A DNA stretch of 9,099 nt, from contig JAHIEN010000122.1 of assembly GCA_018901615.1 (NCBI GenBank), forward strand, positions 1 to 9,099, written 5' to 3'. The stretch is from Candidatus Omnitrophota bacterium (GTDB taxonomy: Bacteria; Omnitrophota; Gorgyraeia; Gorgyraeales; Gorgyraeaceae). A program made the translations under genes and the position numbers. Below the pieces are notes generated by a model. It was not told the origin of the DNA. It saw only the letters and a program-made list of their open reading frames with translations, and searched no databases. Numbering within the stretch: position 1 is the stretch's first letter; every line of letters starts with the position of its first letter. Below, one piece after another: positions 5,410 through 9,099 of this stretch.

Positions 5410-7202
5410 TATATTTTCAACGCTGCCAAAAACGCCTCTTGGGGGATCTGCACCCTGCCGAACTGCTTCAGGCGCTTTTTGCCTTCTTTTTGTTTTTCCC
5501 ATAGCTTGCGTTTTCTGGAAATGTCTCCACCGTAGCATTTTCCAGTCACGTTCTTTGACAAGGGCCCTACCCTTGTCCTTGCGAGTATTTTACTGCCTAC
5601 AGCAGCCTGGATTATTACCTCAAACAGCTGCTTCGGTATTAATTCTTTTAACTTTTCAGCGAGCGCCCTGCCTTTATAATCGGCCTTATCCCCGTGCACG
5701 ATGGATGAAAGGGCCTCGCAGGGCTGGCCATTTATTAATATATCCAGTTTTACCAGGTAGCCCGGCCTGTAGTCTATTATCTCATAATCCAGCGAGCCAT
5801 ACCCCTTTGTCATCGACTTGATCTTGTCATAAAAGTCCACGATGATCTCCGATAAAGGCATCTCGAATTCCAGCTTGATCTTATCAAGAGAGATGTATTC
5901 TGTGGATTTATACTCCCCGCGCTTTGTTTTACAGAAATCTATGATCATGCTGAGCGTATCCTGCGGCACCATGATATATGCCCTCGTATAAGGCTCTAAT
6001 ATCTCGACTATATTTTGAGGTTCGGGGAGCTTGCTGGGGTTCTCTACTTCGATGTCATTGCCTTTTCTATCCTTGACTCTGTAGACAACGCTCGGCGTGG
6101 TCAGGACGAGGTCCAGCCCGTATTCCCGCTCCAATCTTTCCTGCACTATCTCCATGTGCAATAAACCCAGAAATCCACATCTGTATCCAAAACCCAGCGA
6201 TTGCGAGCTCTCGACCTCGTAGAAAAATGACGCGTCGCTCAGCTTCAGTTTATCAACGGCCTTTTTCAGCACGTCAAAGTCTTTCGCGTTAACAGGATAT
6301 ATCCCGGCGAATACCATTGGCTTCAGCTTTTTATATCCCGGCAGGGGCTTCTCAGCAGGCCTGCTGACCTCGGTTATCGTGTCCCCGTTTATTACCTCTT
6401 TCGCCTCTTTTATCTGGCATGTTATATACCCGACCTCTCCACATTCCAGGCGATCAATAGGCTCCATGTCTGGCCTGAATACCCCGACCTCCTGAACCTC
6501 GTATTTTTTTGATGACGACATCATCTTTACATGCATGCCGGAGCATATAGCCCCGTTTACAATCCTTACGTAGACGATGACGCCTTTGTAAATGTTGTAT
6601 TCGGAATCAAATATAAACGCTTGGAGCGGATCAATCTCATTTCCTTTTGGTATAGGCACATCCCTTATGATCCTTTCAAGTATTTCTTCTGTGCCTATGC
6701 CTTCCTTGGCGCTGGCCAGTATAATATCGTCGTCTTCTATTTTTAATATTGTCTTTATCTCGCTTTTTACCCTCTCAGGCTCAGCGTTCTGTAAATCGAT
6801 TTTATTTATCACTGGTATGATCTTCATCTTTCTCTCAACAGCTTGATGGAGATTCGCGACTGTCTGGGCCTCAACTCCCTGGGCAGCGTCAATAAGTAAT
6901 ATCGCGCCTTCGCACGCGGAGAGAGATTTAGACACTTCATAACTGAAATCTACATGACCTGGCGTATCTATAAGATTTAATTCATAAACCGCTCCGTCTT
7001 TCGCTTTATAAGATATCCTTACAGCGCTTGCCTTGATAGTAATGCCGCGTTCTCTTTCCAGGTCCATATCATCTAAAAGCTGCTCTCTGAACTTCCGATT
7101 GTCTATTGTATGCGTAAATTGCATGAGCCTGTCCGCGAGCGTGGATTTCCCGTGGTCTATGTGCGCGATTATACAGAAATTTCTTATCTTGCTCGTGTCC
7201 AT
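5409..7202 (-). CDS. lepA: Elongation factor 4 (ribosome back-translocase GTPase LepA)
   Basis: A ribosome-bound translational GTPase related to EF-G, linked to back-translocation and to ribosome assembly or initiation. At 597 aa it is full length (E. coli LepA is 599). GTPase motifs: AHIDHGKS (13-20, P-loop), RERGITIK (50-57, switch I with Thr55), DTPGH (79-83) and NKID (133-136). Domain II and III/V segments follow, including GYRCGFLGLLHMEIVQERLE. The LepA-specific C-terminal domain is clear from KNVTGKCYGGDISRKRKLWEKQKEGKKRLK and the ending IPQEAFLAAL, which no EF-G has. The start is fixed by the N-terminal MDTSKIRNFCIIAHIDHGKS. No Shine-Dalgarno is visible upstream, and the phosphohexomutase stop lies only 15 nt before it. 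The TAG stop leads directly into the heptad hairpin. Confidence 0.97.
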   Translation of the reverse strand: MDTSKIRNFCIIAHIDHGKSTLADRLMQFTHTIDNRKFREQLLDDMDLERERGITIKASAVRISYKAKDGAVYELNLIDTPGHVDFSYEVSKSLSACEGAILLIDAAQGVEAQTVANLHQAVERKMKIIPVINKIDLQNAEPERVKSEIKTILKIEDDDIILASAKEGIGTEEILERIIRDVPIPKGNEIDPLQAFIFDSEYNIYKGVIVYVRIVNGAICSGMHVKMMSSSKKYEVQEVGVFRPDMEPIDRLECGEVGYITCQIKEAKEVINGDTITEVSRPAEKPLPGYKKLKPMVFAGIYPVNAKDFDVLKKAVDKLKLSDASFFYEVESSQSLGFGYRCGFLGLLHMEIVQERLEREYGLDLVLTTPSVVYRVKDRKGNDIEVENPSKLPEPQNIVEILEPYTRAYIMVPQDTLSMIIDFCKTKRGEYKSTEYISLDKIKLEFEMPLSEIIVDFYDKIKSMTKGYGSLDYEIIDYRPGYLVKLDILINGQPCEALSSIVHGDKADYKGRALAEKLKELIPKQLFEVIIQAAVGSKILARTRVGPLSKNVTGKCYGGDISRKRKLWEKQKEGKKRLKQFGRVQIPQEAFLAALKI

Positions 7203-7217
7203 GTAATAAGGAAAGGG

Positions 7218-8618
7218 TTAGATGGTTAGGGCGATTTTTTTACCGAACTCCAGATATTCCTTAGCGAGTTTATCGCTGGAGGCCTCTGCGTAGATCCTGA
7301 GAATAGGCTCTGTGCCTGAGAGCCTCAGCGTGAGCCAGCTATCATCTTCCATTATAAACTTATATCCGTCGTAGGACTTAAGCTCCTTTACCGGCCTGCC
7401 CAGGACTTCTTTTAAAGGGTTGTTCTTCAGGTGCTCCATAAGCATTTTCTTTTTATCATCCGGGTATTCCATGTCTATCCTGGCGTAACGGAAACTGCCG
7501 TATTCCTTTTCCACGTCATCCATTATCTGGAGTATTCCTTTTTTTCTGTGGGCCATCATCTCTACCAGCAAAACCCCCAAGAGCATTCCGTCTCTTTCCG
7601 GCATGTAACCTTTTACGCCAATACCGCCTGATTCTTCGCCGCCTATCAAGATATCCTCGTCCAGCATCAGCCTGCATATATATTTAAAACCTACGGGCGT
7701 TTCGTGCAGCTTCATCTTGTATTTTTTTGTAATGCGCTCTATAAGCGTGGTGTTGGTGATGGTTTTGACTACTGCCCCTGTCCATTTCTTATCTTCGACA
7801 AAGTGCAGCAACAAAAGCGCCATTATCTGCCCAGCCCCTATAAATTCACCTTTAGGTGTTACCGCTCCGATCCTGTCCGCGTCTCCGTCATTCACTATGG
7901 CTATATCGTATTTGCCTTTTTTCATTTCCTGAAACACTGCTTCGAGATTTTTGGGTATCGGTTCGGGATTGATGCCGCCAAAAAGAGGGTCTCGTCCTGC
8001 CCTCATTTGAGTGATCTGTATCTTTGTGTCAGCGAGGATCTCTTTTATATAGCCATCACCCACCCCGTGCATACAGTCCACAAGGACATTAAGCCTTGCT
8101 TCTTTCAACACGGCCTTGTCTATATAGGAGCTGATAAATTTCATATAATCTGTTTTCATGTCAATTTTTTCTACCTGGCCGGATTTAATACCCTCTTCTA
8201 TTGGAACACTCTTGACAGGATTCTTACCAAGAAGGGCTTCAACGGCCTTTGTAATCCCCTGGTCAGCAGAACCGGCATAAGGCGCCTTTATTTTTATGCC
8301 ATTATATGAAGGCGGGTTATGGCTTGCCGTGATCATGATTCCGCCGGAGAGTTTCTTGTTCTTTATCGCAAGGCTTACCAGCGGAGTAGGGACTGCCTTT
8401 TCAGATAACAGTACCTTTATCCCGTTAGCGGACAGGACCTCGGCTACAAGTTCGGCGTATTTTTCAGACAGAAACCTCCAGTCGTAGCCTATGGCAAACG
8501 TAACACCCTTGCCTTTAAAATGGCCTGCTATTGCCTGCGAGACCATTCTTACGTTTTCGAAAGTAAAATCCTCTGATATAATAGCTCTCCACCCGTCCGT
8601 GCCAAATTTCACTGCCAT
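7218..8618 (-). CDS. Alpha-D-phosphohexomutase (phosphoglucomutase/phosphomannomutase family)
   Basis: It interconverts hexose 1- and 6-phosphates through a phosphoserine and a bisphosphate intermediate, linking glycolysis to glycogen and cell-wall sugars. The 466-aa protein has the four-domain layout: the N-terminal FGTDGWRAII (5-14), the catalytic loop TASHNPPSYNGIK (97-109) with Ser99 as the phosphorylated serine, the Mg-binding DGDADR (244-249), the sugar-binding GGEESGG (326-332) and the phosphate-binding RLSGTEPILRIYAEA (432-446). GGEESGG followed by PERDG is typical of glucose/mannose-type mutases; the GlmM group usually has GGEQSGH, so GlmM is unlikely. The exact substrate cannot be read from sequence. 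AAGGA lies 10 nt before the ATG, preceded by a second AGGA. It follows rpe by 30 nt and precedes lepA by 15 nt, so the genes probably share a transcript. Confidence 0.92.
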   Translation of the reverse strand: MAVKFGTDGWRAIISEDFTFENVRMVSQAIAGHFKGKGVTFAIGYDWRFLSEKYAELVAEVLSANGIKVLLSEKAVPTPLVSLAIKNKKLSGGIMITASHNPPSYNGIKIKAPYAGSADQGITKAVEALLGKNPVKSVPIEEGIKSGQVEKIDMKTDYMKFISSYIDKAVLKEARLNVLVDCMHGVGDGYIKEILADTKIQITQMRAGRDPLFGGINPEPIPKNLEAVFQEMKKGKYDIAIVNDGDADRIGAVTPKGEFIGAGQIMALLLLHFVEDKKWTGAVVKTITNTTLIERITKKYKMKLHETPVGFKYICRLMLDEDILIGGEESGGIGVKGYMPERDGMLLGVLLVEMMAHRKKGILQIMDDVEKEYGSFRYARIDMEYPDDKKKMLMEHLKNNPLKEVLGRPVKELKSYDGYKFIMEDDSWLTLRLSGTEPILRIYAEASSDKLAKEYLEFGKKIALTI

Positions 8619-8648
8619 TTTTTCTTCATCCTTTCCTGATTATCCGGC

Positions 8649-9099
8649 TTAATTGTTTTTCAGTTTATTTATCGCGCCTTTTGGGTCTTTCGCGCTAAAA
8701 AAATATGCACCTGCCACTATTATGTTAGCTCCTGCCTCAACTACAGAGCCTATATTCTTATCATTGATACCGCCGTCCACCTCTATGTCGCCCTTAAAGG
8801 CCTTTCTGGCTTCTTTTATCTTAGGCAGGGCGTCGGGTATAAATTTCTGGCCGCCAAAACCAGGATGCACTGACATGATCAGGATCATTTGCGCATCAGC
8901 CAGGACATTCTCTATGCAAAAAGACGAATCCGGGTTCAGAGATATGCCTGCTTTTTTGCCAAGAGACCTTATCTGATCCAGCACTTCTATTACGCGGCCC
9001 TCGTCTATCTTGCGTATCGCTCTGGATCTGCCTTTTCGAATATCTTCTCCGTATGCCTCAGCATGGATTGTAATAATATCGCTCCCAGCGTCCGCGAAA
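8649..9099 (-). CDS. rpe: Ribulose-phosphate 3-epimerase, 5' end cut by window
   Basis: It interconverts ribulose 5-phosphate and xylulose 5-phosphate in the pentose phosphate and Calvin-type pathways. The last 149 residues of a TIM-barrel enzyme are visible; the frame runs open to the window edge, so the N-terminus with the first metal ligands is outside. FADAGSDIITIHAEA matches the strand with the metal-binding histidine, SLNPDSS the next strand, MSVHPGFGGQKFIPDALPKI the family hallmark with the phosphate-binding loop, and IEVDGGI the strand with the catalytic/metal aspartate. Two oddities: between HAEA and the GKKAGISLNP strand the chain is about 17 residues longer than in E. coli Rpe, with a charged insert (GEDIRKGRSRAIRKIDEGR), and the usual VAGSAIF near the end reads VAGAYFF. 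An internal GTG at 8984 is not the start. Confidence 0.93.
   Translation of the reverse strand, partial: FADAGSDIITIHAEAYGEDIRKGRSRAIRKIDEGRVIEVLDQIRSLGKKAGISLNPDSSFCIENVLADAQMILIMSVHPGFGGQKFIPDALPKIKEARKAFKGDIEVDGGINDKNIGSVVEAGANIIVAGAYFFSAKDPKGAINKLKNN

Noticed and set aside
7704..8309. Plus-strand open frame of about 200 codons
   Set aside because: It is the complement of the phosphohexomutase core, including the DGDADR region, and has no family features.
8649..8984. rpe starting at the internal GTG at 8984
   Set aside because: The frame continues to the window edge with conserved Rpe sequence (FADAGSDIITIHAEA), so the gene is only cut by the window.

Overview
All eight genes that can be supported lie on the minus strand, so transcription runs from high to low coordinates. 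The window looks like a chromosomal piece of an anaerobic, probably uncultured bacterium of moderate GC. It carries part of the Wood-Ljungdahl (reductive acetyl-CoA) pathway beside ordinary housekeeping genes. The lineage cannot be fixed from sequence alone. The Wood-Ljungdahl genes, a zinc-ribbon glycine-zipper lipoprotein and many intergenic palindromes would fit candidate phyla such as Omnitrophota, but this is inference.

Layout in order of transcription. (1) 9099-4792 is a housekeeping run: ribulose-phosphate 3-epimerase (rpe, 5' end outside the window), an alpha-D-phosphohexomutase, the elongation factor EF4 (lepA) and type I signal peptidase (lepB). The first gaps are 30 and 15 nt. lepA and lepB are separated by a long imperfect hairpin made of 7-bp units. 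A 37-bp symmetric hairpin followed by T residues probably ends this run. (2) 4712-4226 is a single-gene unit: a sigma70-type promoter, a 100-aa lipoprotein with a glycine-rich zipper and a C-terminal zinc-ribbon-like tail, then three hairpins, the last a good Rho-independent terminator. (3) 4218-1 is the corrinoid/C1 operon: a strong promoter placed so close to the start codon that the mRNA should be almost leaderless, then the CoFeSP reductive activator (RACo), a CooC/AcsF nickel-insertion ATPase, the small CoFeSP subunit AcsD and the methyltetrahydrofolate:CoFeSP methyltransferase AcsE (3' end outside the window).

The genes of unit 3 work together. AcsE moves the methyl group of methyl-tetrahydrofolate to the cobalt of the corrinoid iron-sulfur protein, of which AcsD is one subunit. 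RACo uses ATP to re-reduce corrinoid that has fallen to inactive Co(II). The CooC-type ATPase helps load nickel into CO dehydrogenase or acetyl-CoA synthase. The large CoFeSP subunit and CODH/ACS are not in the window.

The least ordinary content is between genes: two copies of a 23-bp palindrome between RACo and cooC, one containing the RACo stop codon; the heptad-repeat hairpin that begins at the lepA stop codon; and the 37-bp symmetric hairpin after lepB. These look like three unrelated families of short palindromic elements placed at gene ends. No tRNA, rRNA, CRISPR array, transposase or phage gene was seen.
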